From NCBI GenBank assembly GCA_023394615.1, contig JAEXAI010000006.1, positions 1-64,000 on the forward strand: a stretch of DNA of 64,000 bases, given 5' to 3'. The stretch's first letter is position 1. Every line of letters starts with the position of its first letter. The position numbers and the translations under genes were made by a program. The DNA comes from Actinomycetes bacterium. Lineage in GTDB: Bacteria; Actinomycetota; Coriobacteriia; Coriobacteriales; Eggerthellaceae. Below, in pieces: positions 35,399-43,826 of the stretch. The notes beneath the pieces are model-generated. The model was not told the origin of the DNA, made no database searches, and saw only the letters and a program-made list of their open reading frames with translations.

Positions 35399-36922
35399 AT
35401 GGCATTTCCGGCAGACAAAGGCACAGTGCGCAGACTCTTCTGCCTTTTCGTGTGCGCGTCCCTGTATTTCCTGACCGTCGATGTGCTCGCCGACGTGCGC
35501 GTGCTGGAACTGCTGGGCCACGATGCAGTCATTCCCGTTCATCTGATGTATCTGCTGTTTCAATGCGCGGGCTTCCTGCTTTTCTCCGTACTCGACGCAG
35601 CCTTTTGCGCCAAGACATCAGGCAGATGGCCTGTCATCTCGCTGTTTGTGATAAGCGGCGCGAGCCTTATGGCTTTCCTTTTGGTACCGAACGCCACCGC
35701 TGTCGTGGCTTTCGTCGATGTTTGCCTGCTGACATCGGGCATGATCGGCGCATTTGCATACTACCGAATCGCTATTGGCATGGAAGGCAGTGATTCGCTG
35801 GGGCAGTTCTGTGGCTTTGCCATTGCAACCGCCGCAGTGATGCAGATTCTGGTTATCGTGATGCCGCTTCCCGAATTGGGGCGTGCGGGCTTATTGCTGC
35901 TGGCCCTGTGCGCGGTATCGGCCTGCGTGCTCGCTGACGGCGACTACCCGACGCTCGTCTCGCCATCGGAATCACTCGAGTCCCAGGCCGCGCCTGGCGA
36001 AACGACCGCCCCGGTTCTGACTCCCCTCGCCGCAAACGCCGCTGCACTCGGCACGGCCCCCATCGGCACCCCCGCGCCTGCTCGCACCCGTTCGCAAATG
36101 CAAGCACCCGGTGCCCGACACCTGATAATCCTGCTCGCCATCGTAGCGGTAATGTCTTTTGTCGGTGGGCTGGACGACGGAGTGCTCACGCGCCTGAACG
36201 CCGAAAGCGCAATCGACCTGTACGCTTTCCCCCGCCTGTTCTACCTAGCCGGTGCCATCGCCGCCGGTTTCATAGCCGACTATCGAGAGGGCCGCTATCT
36301 GGGCTTGCTGGTTTTGGCCTCGATGCTCTGCTCAACCGTCGGCCTGCTATTCATGGACGACCCGGCCACGATGTTTTTGAACGCCTGCATCTATTCGCTG
36401 CTTGCCGGCTTTTCCATCGTCTTTTTCACCGTGCCGTTCATGCGCCTGTCCGTCCGAACGCGCAAGCCCGCTCTGTGGGCCAGTATGGGCCGAGCAGTGC
36501 GCCTTCCTTTCCTCGCACTCGGATCAGCCACAATGGAATTCGCACTGGGTGCAATGCCCTTCGGAGCCACGATTGGGCTTTCCGCGGTTCTGTGCGCGGC
36601 TCTTTTCGTCCTGTTCTTCGCGGGAGGATTCCTATCCGAGCCCCGCGCGACAAGCAACGCCAATCCGAACGATGCGGGCAGCGGGGAAAACGCTCCGACG
36701 GATCTTGAGGCCATCGCCCTGTTCGCACAATCTTGCGGCCTGACTTCGCGCGAGCAGGAAATCCTGGTTCTGCTCTATCACGGTTGCACGACTACCGAAA
36801 TCGCCGACAAGCTTTTCATTTCGGAAAAAACCGTGCGTAATCACATCAGCAACACCATGGCCAAAGCCGGTGTCGCTTCGCGTACCGAACTGTTGGTGCG
36901 CGCCCTGAAAGACGTCAGATAA
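35399..36922 (+). CDS. LuxR-type regulator with polytopic membrane N-terminus
   Basis: This 507-residue protein has about ten to twelve hydrophobic helices over residues 10-420, interrupted by a Pro/Ala/Thr-rich loop near 185-235. A C-terminal LuxR/GerE helix-turn-helix follows (LTSREQEILVLLYHG, then ISEKTVRNHISNTMAKAG). This membrane-regulator design is abundant in Eggerthellaceae, commonly beside respiratory or reductase genes. The helices would sense a membrane or extracellular cue. AGAAGGGC lies four bases before the ATG. The neighbour upstream is the flavin oxidoreductase, a plausible target by position only. Confidence 0.88.
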   Translation: MAFPADKGTVRRLFCLFVCASLYFLTVDVLADVRVLELLGHDAVIPVHLMYLLFQCAGFLLFSVLDAAFCAKTSGRWPVISLFVISGASLMAFLLVPNATAVVAFVDVCLLTSGMIGAFAYYRIAIGMEGSDSLGQFCGFAIATAAVMQILVIVMPLPELGRAGLLLLALCAVSACVLADGDYPTLVSPSESLESQAAPGETTAPVLTPLAANAAALGTAPIGTPAPARTRSQMQAPGARHLIILLAIVAVMSFVGGLDDGVLTRLNAESAIDLYAFPRLFYLAGAIAAGFIADYREGRYLGLLVLASMLCSTVGLLFMDDPATMFLNACIYSLLAGFSIVFFTVPFMRLSVRTRKPALWASMGRAVRLPFLALGSATMEFALGAMPFGATIGLSAVLCAALFVLFFAGGFLSEPRATSNANPNDAGSGENAPTDLEAIALFAQSCGLTSREQEILVLLYHGCTTTEIADKLFISEKTVRNHISNTMAKAGVASRTELLVRALKDVR

Positions 36923-36963
36923 TTCCACTTACGTCATCCCCGTAACTCCGCAAAACAGGAATT

Positions 36964-37110
36964 GTCAATCAGACCCGCTATGTGCGATTTTTGCTGTCAA
37001 AAACTGGCTTTTTCGCAATGCCGGAAGGCGATGCTCTGCGTTTGCGCAGGTGGCGAAATTCCGCCAGAGAATAGCTCGTCCTCAAATCGCACATAGCGGG
37101 TCTGATTGAC
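36964..37110. mobile_element. 147-bp MITE-like element, copy 2
   Basis: Same perfect 27-bp terminal inverted repeats as copy 1 (36964-36990 and 37084-37110), with a diverged centre of the same length. The TTTT extension is missing on the left, which argues that the mobile unit is the 147 bp. It fills most of the gap between the LuxR gene and the zinc-ribbon gene; nothing else is seen there. Confidence 0.68.
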
Positions 37111-37295
37111 AAAACGTGAATCGCCGAAGGCAAAATGGGCGTTCGCCTATGGTCTTGCCCATCATTTTCCCGTACGTTGACAAAGAAGGCAAAACGTTGA
37201 TTGCTAGATAAGCGTTGACCACAAGGTAAACGTTAATCGCAAAGCAAATGCACGTTTTCCCGCGAAAATAATCAAACTGATCGAGGGAGGGCATC

Positions 37296-38939
37296 ATGAA
37301 ATGCAGTGCCTGTGGATTTGAGAATGTTGATGGTGCCGCATTCTGCTCGTCATGCGGCGCGCGCCTGGAACAGCCGAAGAAACCAACTGAGACTCAACCC
37401 CCAAGCGGACCCTACGCTGCAGCCCAGCAGATGGAAAGCAACAGCCACGCCGCAGCCGAAGCGCCGACCGCGCCACAGCAGCAACCCGTGCAACCGCCAG
37501 CTGCAACAGCGCCGACCCAGCCGGTCCCGCCGCAACCGCAGGCGCAGGCGCAACCGCAGGCGCAGGCGCAGCCGCAAACCTACCAAGCGCCAACAGCCGC
37601 AGCGGAACAAACCGCACCCACGGTGCCAACGGGCGCATCCGCATATCAATCGGCACCTGCGGCAGCGACCCCGCCGCCGTTCCAAGGCACCACCGCTGGT
37701 GGCACTGCCCCTGCCGCCGCGGCAACCACGTTGAAGTGGTACCAGAAAACTTGGGTCATCGTACTCTTCCTAATTTTCATGTGGCCTGTGGGCATCGTGC
37801 TCACGTTCCTTTCCCCATGGAAGAAGAACGTGAAAATCATCGTGGTCATTTTGGTGGCAGCATTAGGAATTTTCACAATGTCGTTTTCAAGAGGCTTCAT
37901 CAACAGCATGGCTGCTTCCAGTTCGGCAAACCAGAAGGCGAGCTTCTACGGCGTCACGTACAAGGTGGATTCATCGTGGCAAACAACTGACAATTCTGCC
38001 ACTTCGCGCACCTACACGATTGACAAGAACAATGTCATATTCATGCAGGCTACTGACTACACAGGCTACGACATCCCTGCTAGCGAGGATTATATTATTG
38101 AGACAAGCAAGTCATCGCTATCGTCTACTTACAACCTCACGTCATCTTTGACTGCAAAAAATACGACGGTGGGCGACTTTGATGCCTGTCGATTCGACTG
38201 GAAGATGAAAGACGATTCGGGCACTGAACGAACCATGACCGAGTACTTAATCTTCTTCGACGACTACGTGGTCACGGTGACTTACGGTGGGCCGACGAGC
38301 AGCTATTCGTCAATGAATTCCACCTATACATCATTCGTCAATTCGCTTTCTACCAGCGGTGACGGGTCCTTCGCTACGGCCGCTAATGCCAGTGGACAGT
38401 CGGGTCTGATTTCTTCTGGCTCCGGCAGCAGCTCGTCGAATTCAGGCGGGTCTTCCTCAAGCGGCAGCGGATCTTCCTCAAGCGGCAGCGGATCTTCGGG
38501 AACTTCCAGCTCTGGCACAAGCGATCCGACAGCCGCCTACGAAGCTAGGGCCACAGCCTTCAGAAACTCCCTACCCTCATATTGCACCATCGTCACTGCG
38601 GCCGACATGAACACCACCATCCCTGAAAGCGCGAAAGCGTGGGTATACTTCTTCGGTTATTCCGATGCCAGCAAGACCACGCTCGTCTGCTACGGCACGT
38701 ACTTCGTCGTGGACAGCTCCGCAACCGCCCTAAGCGAATTCGACAAGGGCGTGCAGGGACTCACCGATGCCGCTGCATCCGGAAACCGCGTGGACGGCGA
38801 CGACAAAAACCTGTGGTCTGGCACAACTAACGGCGTGTACGGTTACATGTATCGCAAGGGAAATACCGTGCTCACGCTGGCAAGCAGCCCGGATGCTATG
38901 GAATACACCCAAACCCTGGCCTCGCAATTGGCCTGTTAA
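37296..38939 (+). CDS. Zinc-ribbon membrane protein with Gln/Pro-rich linker
   Basis: The 547-residue product starts with a zinc ribbon (CSACG, then CSSCG). A long Pro/Gln/Ala linker with QAQPQA repeats follows. Two membrane helices lie at about 155-200 (VIVLFLIFMWPVGIVLTFL, then VVILVAALGIF). An extracellular domain follows, resembling a lipoprotein-like beta domain, then a Gly/Ser repeat and a C-terminal domain. The ribbon would be cytoplasmic and the rest outside. The function is unknown; such proteins are common in low-copy families in this group. GAGGGAGG precedes the ATG. Confidence 0.8.
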   Translation: MKCSACGFENVDGAAFCSSCGARLEQPKKPTETQPPSGPYAAAQQMESNSHAAAEAPTAPQQQPVQPPAATAPTQPVPPQPQAQAQPQAQAQPQTYQAPTAAAEQTAPTVPTGASAYQSAPAAATPPPFQGTTAGGTAPAAAATTLKWYQKTWVIVLFLIFMWPVGIVLTFLSPWKKNVKIIVVILVAALGIFTMSFSRGFINSMAASSSANQKASFYGVTYKVDSSWQTTDNSATSRTYTIDKNNVIFMQATDYTGYDIPASEDYIIETSKSSLSSTYNLTSSLTAKNTTVGDFDACRFDWKMKDDSGTERTMTEYLIFFDDYVVTVTYGGPTSSYSSMNSTYTSFVNSLSTSGDGSFATAANASGQSGLISSGSGSSSSNSGGSSSSGSGSSSSGSGSSGTSSSGTSDPTAAYEARATAFRNSLPSYCTIVTAADMNTTIPESAKAWVYFFGYSDASKTTLVCYGTYFVVDSSATALSEFDKGVQGLTDAAASGNRVDGDDKNLWSGTTNGVYGYMYRKGNTVLTLASSPDAMEYTQTLASQLAC

Positions 38940-38945
38940 CTCGCA

Positions 38946-39001
38946 CATAACGGCAGTGTGCTTCGTATCCACCCCCGGCGCGACGCACACTCGCCGTTAT
39001 G
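38946..39001. terminator. Long stem-loop after the zinc-ribbon gene
   Basis: CATAACGGCAGTGTGC pairs with GCACACTCGCCGTTATG with one bulge, across a 23-base loop. It directly follows the stop codon. No T tract follows. Confidence 0.5.
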
Positions 39002-39009
39002 CCAAAAAC

Positions 39010-39036
39010 GTGCCAAAGGGACGGGTCGTTTGACAT
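39010..39036. repeat. REP-type copy
   Basis: A 27-nt copy with one end altered (GTGCCA...TTTGACAT) lies between the convergent zinc-ribbon and aldo/keto reductase genes. Confidence 0.75.
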
Positions 39037-39111
39037 ATGAGCATTAGTTCATGCGTTGAAGAATCCGTCCCTTCGGCAGGTTTCCTTCAACAAGCGCCGC
39101 TATATCGTTCG

Positions 39112-39999
39112 CTACCAGTTCTTTGTCTCGCCGACAGAATCGTGACTCTGCTTGCGCACTTCCACCATCTGCGCGAACCACTCCACCATCGCCGGGTCGC
39201 GGTGGTCGAAAAACGCACTGGTTGCGGTGTCGAGCGCGGAAATGGCCGCCATGTCGCCCTCGGTTAGTTCGAAGTCGAATACATCGATATTTTGTTGCAT
39301 ACGCTCTTTGTGCACCGACTTGGGCAGCACCACCACACCACGTTGGATATTCCATCGCAGCATCACTTGCGCCGTCGTCTTGCCATAGCCCTCACCAATA
39401 CCAGATAGAACCTCATTTTCGAAAAGACCCTTTCGTCCTTCTCCGAATGGTGCCCATGCCTCAAGTCGCACATCGTACTTATCGGCCCATTTCTTTAGTT
39501 CAACCTGCTGATTCAAAGGATGTACCTCCATTTGATTGATCAGAGGCGATATCCGTGCAAAGCGGGCGTATTCGACCATTCGATCTACGTAGAAATTAGA
39601 AATACCGATTGCACGTAGTTTTCCCTCCTCATACATGTCCTCCAGCGCACGCCATGCGCCCCAAGCGTCGCCGTAAGGCTGGTGCAGAAGCATCAAATCC
39701 AAGTAGTCGGTTCCCAGCTTGCGCAGGCTTTCCTCAACTGATGCACGACATGCGTCATAGCCGTAATGCTCAATCCACACCTTGCTGGTAAGAAATATCT
39801 CATCGCGCGGAACCGACGACGCGGCGATAGCCCGCCCCACCTCTTCTTCGTTGAAGTAGCTCTGCGCAGTGTCGATGAGCCGATACCCGCAGTTCAGCGC
39901 ATCGCTTACACAGCGCTCGCAATCTTTCTTACCCACCTGAAAGACGCCATAACCCAGAACAGGCATCTGCACCCCGTTTGCCAATGTGATAGTATTCAT
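39112..39999 (-). CDS. Aldo/keto reductase
   Basis: This is a 295-residue NADPH-dependent oxidoreductase. The catalytic tetrad is in place: D and Y in LIDTAQSYFNEEEVG, K in FLTSKVW, H in LMLLHQPYGD. The cofactor motif near the end is VVVLPKSVHKERMQQN. The substrate is probably an aldehyde or ketone. I use ATG 39999 with AAAGGA upstream; the open frame continues to 40290 across the promoter and into the divergent regulator, which is not credible. It is divergent from a MerR regulator with a CGGTAG/CTACCG site between them. Confidence 0.92.
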   Translation of the reverse strand: MNTITLANGVQMPVLGYGVFQVGKKDCERCVSDALNCGYRLIDTAQSYFNEEEVGRAIAASSVPRDEIFLTSKVWIEHYGYDACRASVEESLRKLGTDYLDLMLLHQPYGDAWGAWRALEDMYEEGKLRAIGISNFYVDRMVEYARFARISPLINQMEVHPLNQQVELKKWADKYDVRLEAWAPFGEGRKGLFENEVLSGIGEGYGKTTAQVMLRWNIQRGVVVLPKSVHKERMQQNIDVFDFELTEGDMAAISALDTATSAFFDHRDPAMVEWFAQMVEVRKQSHDSVGETKNW

Positions 40000-40045
40000 G
40001 AATGTCCTTTCTTTCGCACGGATGTTGCAGTATCGTTTTAGCAGT

Positions 40046-40060
40046 CGGTAGCTACTACCG
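40046..40060. promoter_or_regulatory. Inverted repeat in the AKR/MerR divergent spacer
   Basis: CGGTAG-CTA-CTACCG is a perfect inverted repeat in the 99-base spacer, a likely MerR operator. Confidence 0.5.
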
Positions 40061-40098
40061 GGCAAGTGATTTCGAGAAGTTTTTGGGATAGGGACACA

Positions 40099-40611
40099 AT
40101 GAATCAATCTGCTGAACGTACCGCCGCAGAAGCTGCCGGACACACCACCAGACATGCCGCCGAACAAACTCCCGAGCAAATGCAAGAGCATGCCCCCAGA
40201 CAAACTACTGACCGCGCGATTTACACCATGAAGGAAACCTGCGCAGCTACGGGGCTTCCGTACGAAACGCTGAAGTTTTACTGCAACCAAGGACTTGTCC
40301 CCTTAGTTGCTCGCGACGCCAACAACTACCGCATATTTACCGAACGCAATGTTGCGTGGATCAAAAGTCTCACCTGCTTGAAAAAATGCGGCATGAGCAT
40401 CGCGGAAATGCGCGAGTACTTGGATTTGTGCCTTCAGGGTCCGGAAAGCATCCCTGCGCGCAAAGAGATTCTCACACGCAAAAAGTCCGCTCTGGAAACG
40501 AAGAAAAGAGATCTGGAGGATTCACTGAACTACATCGATTGGAAGCAGGGTTTCTACGACGACGTACTAGCGGGAAAGACGGAATACATCAGCAACCTCG
40601 TTGCCGACTGA
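40099..40611 (+). CDS. MerR-family regulator
   Basis: This is a 170-residue protein. A 35-residue Glu/Gln/His-rich leader precedes the MerR domain (YTMKETCAATGLPYETLKFY). A long coiled-coil dimer helix follows (RKEILTRKKSALETKKRDLE). It has no effector domain of its own; a separate GyrI-like protein is encoded 89 bases downstream. The start ATG 40099 has GGGA upstream. It is divergent from the aldo/keto reductase, which it probably controls. Confidence 0.9.
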   Translation: MNQSAERTAAEAAGHTTRHAAEQTPEQMQEHAPRQTTDRAIYTMKETCAATGLPYETLKFYCNQGLVPLVARDANNYRIFTERNVAWIKSLTCLKKCGMSIAEMREYLDLCLQGPESIPARKEILTRKKSALETKKRDLEDSLNYIDWKQGFYDDVLAGKTEYISNLVAD

Positions 40612-40700
40612 TTTTGCTGCCTCCCACTCACAAAGAGATACTGATTAATGCAGGCAGCGCCAACAACAGCAAAACCGATACCGAAGAAAAGGACAGCGCA

Positions 40701-41342
40701 ATGGCTTTCGATTTCAAAAAGGAATACAAGGAATTCTATCTGCCTCCAAAAAAGCCCGGCATCATCACCGTGCCTCCTATGAATTACATCGCTGTGCGAG
40801 GCAGCGGTAATCCAAACGCAGAAGACGGGGCCTATAAGCAGGCAATCGGCGTACTCTATGCCATAGCCTACACCATCAAGATGAGCTACAAAGGCGACCA
40901 CAAAATAGATGGTTTCTTCCAGTATGTGGTGCCCCCGCTTGAAGGATTCTGGTGGCAGGAAGGCGTTGCTGGTGTCGATTATTCGCATAAAGACACGTTC
41001 AATTGGATATCTGTCATCAGGCTACCTGATTTCGCAACACCAGAAGTATTCGCGTGGGCGCTTGCTGAAGTTGAACGCAAGAAGAAACTCGATTGCTCGA
41101 CTGCGGAATTTCTCACTATCGATGAGGGGTTATGTGTGCAGGTATTGCATCTTGGACCCTACGATGACGAGCCGACATCTATCGCAATCATGGATGCCTA
41201 CGCCACAGAGCAAGGCTTTGAGCTCGATTTCAGCGATACGCGCTTGCATCACGAGATTTATCTTTCAGACCCGCGCAAGTCGGCTCCGGAAAAGCAGAAG
41301 ACCGTTTTGCGCCATCCCATCCGAAAAAGAACCACTGATTAA
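40701..41342 (+). CDS. GyrI-like small-molecule-binding protein
   Basis: This 213-residue protein matches the stand-alone GyrI-like family: an N-terminal KKEYKEFYLPPKKPGIITVP, then YIAVRGSGNPN and QVLHLGPYDDEP. Relatives bind hydrophobic compounds, and some hydrolyse cyclopropanoid toxins. The ATG has AAAGGA upstream. Being just after the MerR gene, it may be co-transcribed and act as a ligand sink or partner. The frame upstream of 40701 overlaps merR and is not used. Confidence 0.85.
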   Translation: MAFDFKKEYKEFYLPPKKPGIITVPPMNYIAVRGSGNPNAEDGAYKQAIGVLYAIAYTIKMSYKGDHKIDGFFQYVVPPLEGFWWQEGVAGVDYSHKDTFNWISVIRLPDFATPEVFAWALAEVERKKKLDCSTAEFLTIDEGLCVQVLHLGPYDDEPTSIAIMDAYATEQGFELDFSDTRLHHEIYLSDPRKSAPEKQKTVLRHPIRKRTTD

Positions 41343-41385
41343 ACGGGTTCTACACGACACTACCTAAACGGGTTCTACACGACAC
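41341..41385. repeat. Direct repeat of 20 nt
   Basis: Two copies starting AAACGGGTTCTACACG (41341-41360 and 41366-41385) sit at the stop codon of the GyrI-like gene, five bases apart. Confidence 0.7.
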
Positions 41386-41397
41386 CGCCGCTGCGTT

Positions 41398-41970
41398 TTA
41401 GATTATCGAATCCATGCCGGAATACAGGTGCTCGTGCGCAAGCTCTATCAACCTATCGAGAGGGATCTGCTTTCCGCAGGCAATCCACTGATGGTATAGG
41501 TGGAATTGGTTTCTGACCACGAAGGAATCCATCACTTTCGCCTCTTGGTGATCTAGATAACCCGCAACGCCAAGGCATTTGCAGTTCGCATCCACGGTGC
41601 ACTGCAAAATCCTGTCAGCGTATTCTCGATAGCCGTCTTGGCTCATCAGCCGGTCCACGAAAAGGTCCTGTTCTGCGAAGTACTCGAAAAACGTCTTGTT
41701 GACGTCATCGTTGCTTACAGGCGTTTGAAGAGCAGCAAGCGCCTGCGCATAACCGTCGCAAACCTCCCCCACCGTGTCGTCGAACAAATCTTCAATGCAG
41801 GTGAAATGCAAGTAAAAAGTCTTACGGCTCACTCCTGCACACTCGGCCACTTTGCTGACCGTGATGCCGCGATCTTCTTGATTGCAAATCATGTTTTCGA
41901 AAGCAGTTTTGATGGCCTTGCGCGTTCGCTGCGCCCGTAAACCGGTTTGCCTATTGCCGTCAGTCATCAA
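41398..41970 (-). CDS. TetR-family regulator
   Basis: This is a 190-residue protein. The helix-turn-helix region reads AIKTAFENMICNQEDRGITV, then SKVAECAGVSRKTFYLHF. The C-terminal domain follows the TetR_C type often seen with transporter genes. It is divergent from the MFS/arylsulfotransferase pair and is the likely repressor of it. Confidence 0.88.
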   Translation of the reverse strand: MMTDGNRQTGLRAQRTRKAIKTAFENMICNQEDRGITVSKVAECAGVSRKTFYLHFTCIEDLFDDTVGEVCDGYAQALAALQTPVSNDDVNKTFFEYFAEQDLFVDRLMSQDGYREYADRILQCTVDANCKCLGVAGYLDHQEAKVMDSFVVRNQFHLYHQWIACGKQIPLDRLIELAHEHLYSGMDSII

Positions 41971-42265
41971 ATCTCTTCCCTAGAAAATCTCTCTGCATCG
42001 CTGTGAGCCTGTAGTTTTCGCAATTGCCGATACGGCGTCAACACATATGCTCTATGCTTGTCGGCGCAAATTACTCGGCCTAAATTTTATCACAGCGACT
42101 ACGCTTTACGCCGCCACGCATCGACATAACGTAGCCACGATACAGATGCGACTCGCAACGAATCTCACCATGCTCATCGCAATACTCGCCGCACCGCCTA
42201 CCGTCGTCCTTAGCACTGCAAGGCCCAAAATACCCACTTTTCCAAAAGGTGTATCTATATTCACA

Positions 42266-42324
42266 CCCCTGAAATTATTGGGCATTCAAAATACTTTTCC
42301 GCCCATCAATAATACTTGTAGGGG
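42266..42324. promoter_or_regulatory. Candidate operator upstream of the MFS-arylsulfotransferase pair
   Basis: CCCCTGAAATTATTGGGC (42266-42283) and GCCCATCAATAAT followed by ACTTGTAGGGG (42301-42324) form an imperfect inverted repeat about 140 bases before the MFS start. The rest of the 496-base gap after the TetR gene shows no gene. Confidence 0.35.
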
Positions 42325-42466
42325 AGCTGAATTGCATGCAAAAGAGCTTGTCGCAGATGTGTTTACCTCGGGAAATTCGCCGCAAAAGCATTCACACGCA
42401 GGCGTTAGTCGCTCGATTCTAGCTCGCACTATCATTCACAAGGAACCAATTGAAGGGGGTATTGCC

Positions 42467-43711
42467 TTGGAAACCACGAAGGATCAAGGAGCTTCGAACA
42501 GGTGGCTGGTTTTCGTAGTCACGCTTCTTGGCTGCATGTGCATTTTCATGTCGCTGTACAAAGTAACCGGCACTATGTCGTTCATCAAGTCGGAATGGGG
42601 CTTAAACGTCACATCGGCCGGCATGCTGATGAGCTCTCCCGCCATGGCCACGCTTATCGTGTCGCTCCCGGCAGGGTCGCTCATCCGCAAATTCGGACCG
42701 CGCAAAATGTTCTTGTTCGCACTCATCAATGGCATGGTCTTCAACGCCGCCGGTGCGTTCGCAGGTGATTTCAACATGCTTGCCATCACCCGGTTTTTGG
42801 AAGGCATCAGCACGGCGTTCGCGCTTATCGCGCCGCCAGTTATATACACCCAGATTTTCCCCGCTGAAAAACGCGGCCTACCCATGTCCATTTGGAGTTG
42901 CGCCATGGTGCTGGGCACATGGGTTATCCTAAACGCAGAGAACCTCATCACACCCGTTTTCGGCTGGCACGCCAACTGGTGGGCTGTCGTGATTTTCTAC
43001 GCAATCGCTTTCGTGCTGAACTTCTTCTTCCTGAAACTTCCGAAACACGATTCCGGTAGCGGCTCAAATCAAGGCAAGGCGCAGCAGAAAACGAAGGGCG
43101 GCTGGGGCCAGTGCCTGAAAAACCCTGCGCTCATCTGCCTGTGCATCATCCTGTTCGCCGTATCCTTCGGCCTGAAGGTCTACACCGCTTACTATCCCAC
43201 CTACCTGCAAAGCGTGTTCGGCCTAACATCGGCTGTGGCAAATTCCGTGTCCACCGTGCACACCTACGAGGGCGTTATCATAGGCCTGACCTTCGGATTT
43301 GTCATGAACAAGGTAGCCAACAAAAATCACCCGAAACTGTTGTTGTTCGCATGCGTGTGCGCCATGATTGGTTTCTCGCTGATGTGGGAAATGCCCAACG
43401 TGGTACTGGGTGTGGTGGCTATCATCATCGGTTGCCTAGGCTCCAAATGCGCTAACCCGCTGTGCCGCAACCTAGTGCCCAACGCCGTATCGGCAGCCGC
43501 ACTGGTTCCCATCGGCATGAGCTGCCTATCTTTTTGCAGCGGCGCCTCGGGGATTCTGGCACCCATGATTTCCGGTGCCGTGGTAGATGCCACTGGCAGC
43601 TGGGCCGCAGTTGCCGTGGTCACAGGAGTCACCGGCCTTATCGCCGTCATCGCCGGCATCGTGGTCATAAAAACCATGCCGAAAAGCAAGTTCCCTGAAA
43701 CAGAAAACTAA
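42467..43711 (+). CDS. MFS transporter
   Basis: This is a 414-residue, twelve-helix MFS protein. The loop after helix 2 reads GSLIRKFGPRKMF, an MFS motif A variant. I use TTG 42467 because AAGGGGG lies seven bases upstream and it sits just before the first helix. The longer open frame from 42047 adds 140 residues of non-membrane, non-conserved text across the promoter region. It lies upstream of an arylsulfotransferase and may carry a phenolic or sulfated compound. Direction of transport is not known. Confidence 0.85.
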   Translation: METTKDQGASNRWLVFVVTLLGCMCIFMSLYKVTGTMSFIKSEWGLNVTSAGMLMSSPAMATLIVSLPAGSLIRKFGPRKMFLFALINGMVFNAAGAFAGDFNMLAITRFLEGISTAFALIAPPVIYTQIFPAEKRGLPMSIWSCAMVLGTWVILNAENLITPVFGWHANWWAVVIFYAIAFVLNFFFLKLPKHDSGSGSNQGKAQQKTKGGWGQCLKNPALICLCIILFAVSFGLKVYTAYYPTYLQSVFGLTSAVANSVSTVHTYEGVIIGLTFGFVMNKVANKNHPKLLLFACVCAMIGFSLMWEMPNVVLGVVAIIIGCLGSKCANPLCRNLVPNAVSAAALVPIGMSCLSFCSGASGILAPMISGAVVDATGSWAAVAVVTGVTGLIAVIAGIVVIKTMPKSKFPETEN

Positions 43712-43720
43712 CTGCATCAT

Positions 43721-43747
43721 GCGTCAAAGGACCGGATCGTTTGACGC
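43721..43747. repeat. REP-type copy between MFS and arylsulfotransferase genes
   Basis: A diverged 27-nt copy (GCGTCAAAGG...TTTGACGC) with compensating changes at both ends, so the terminal pairing is kept. Confidence 0.75.
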
Positions 43748-43826
43748 ATGCTCGCAATACAAGCGGCATCAAAGAAAAGTAGTATCTAAGCTCGGGACAT
43801 CATTCGCAAGAGAAAGCAGGCAAAAA

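Noticed and set aside
36964..37110. 147-bp element as an IS fragment
   Set aside because: No transposase remnant is readable in any frame; equal length of both copies and perfect ends fit a complete small element better.
42047..42466. Longer form of the MFS transporter
   Set aside because: The extra 140 residues are non-membrane, cross the likely operator, and TTG 42467 has a strong ribosome site.
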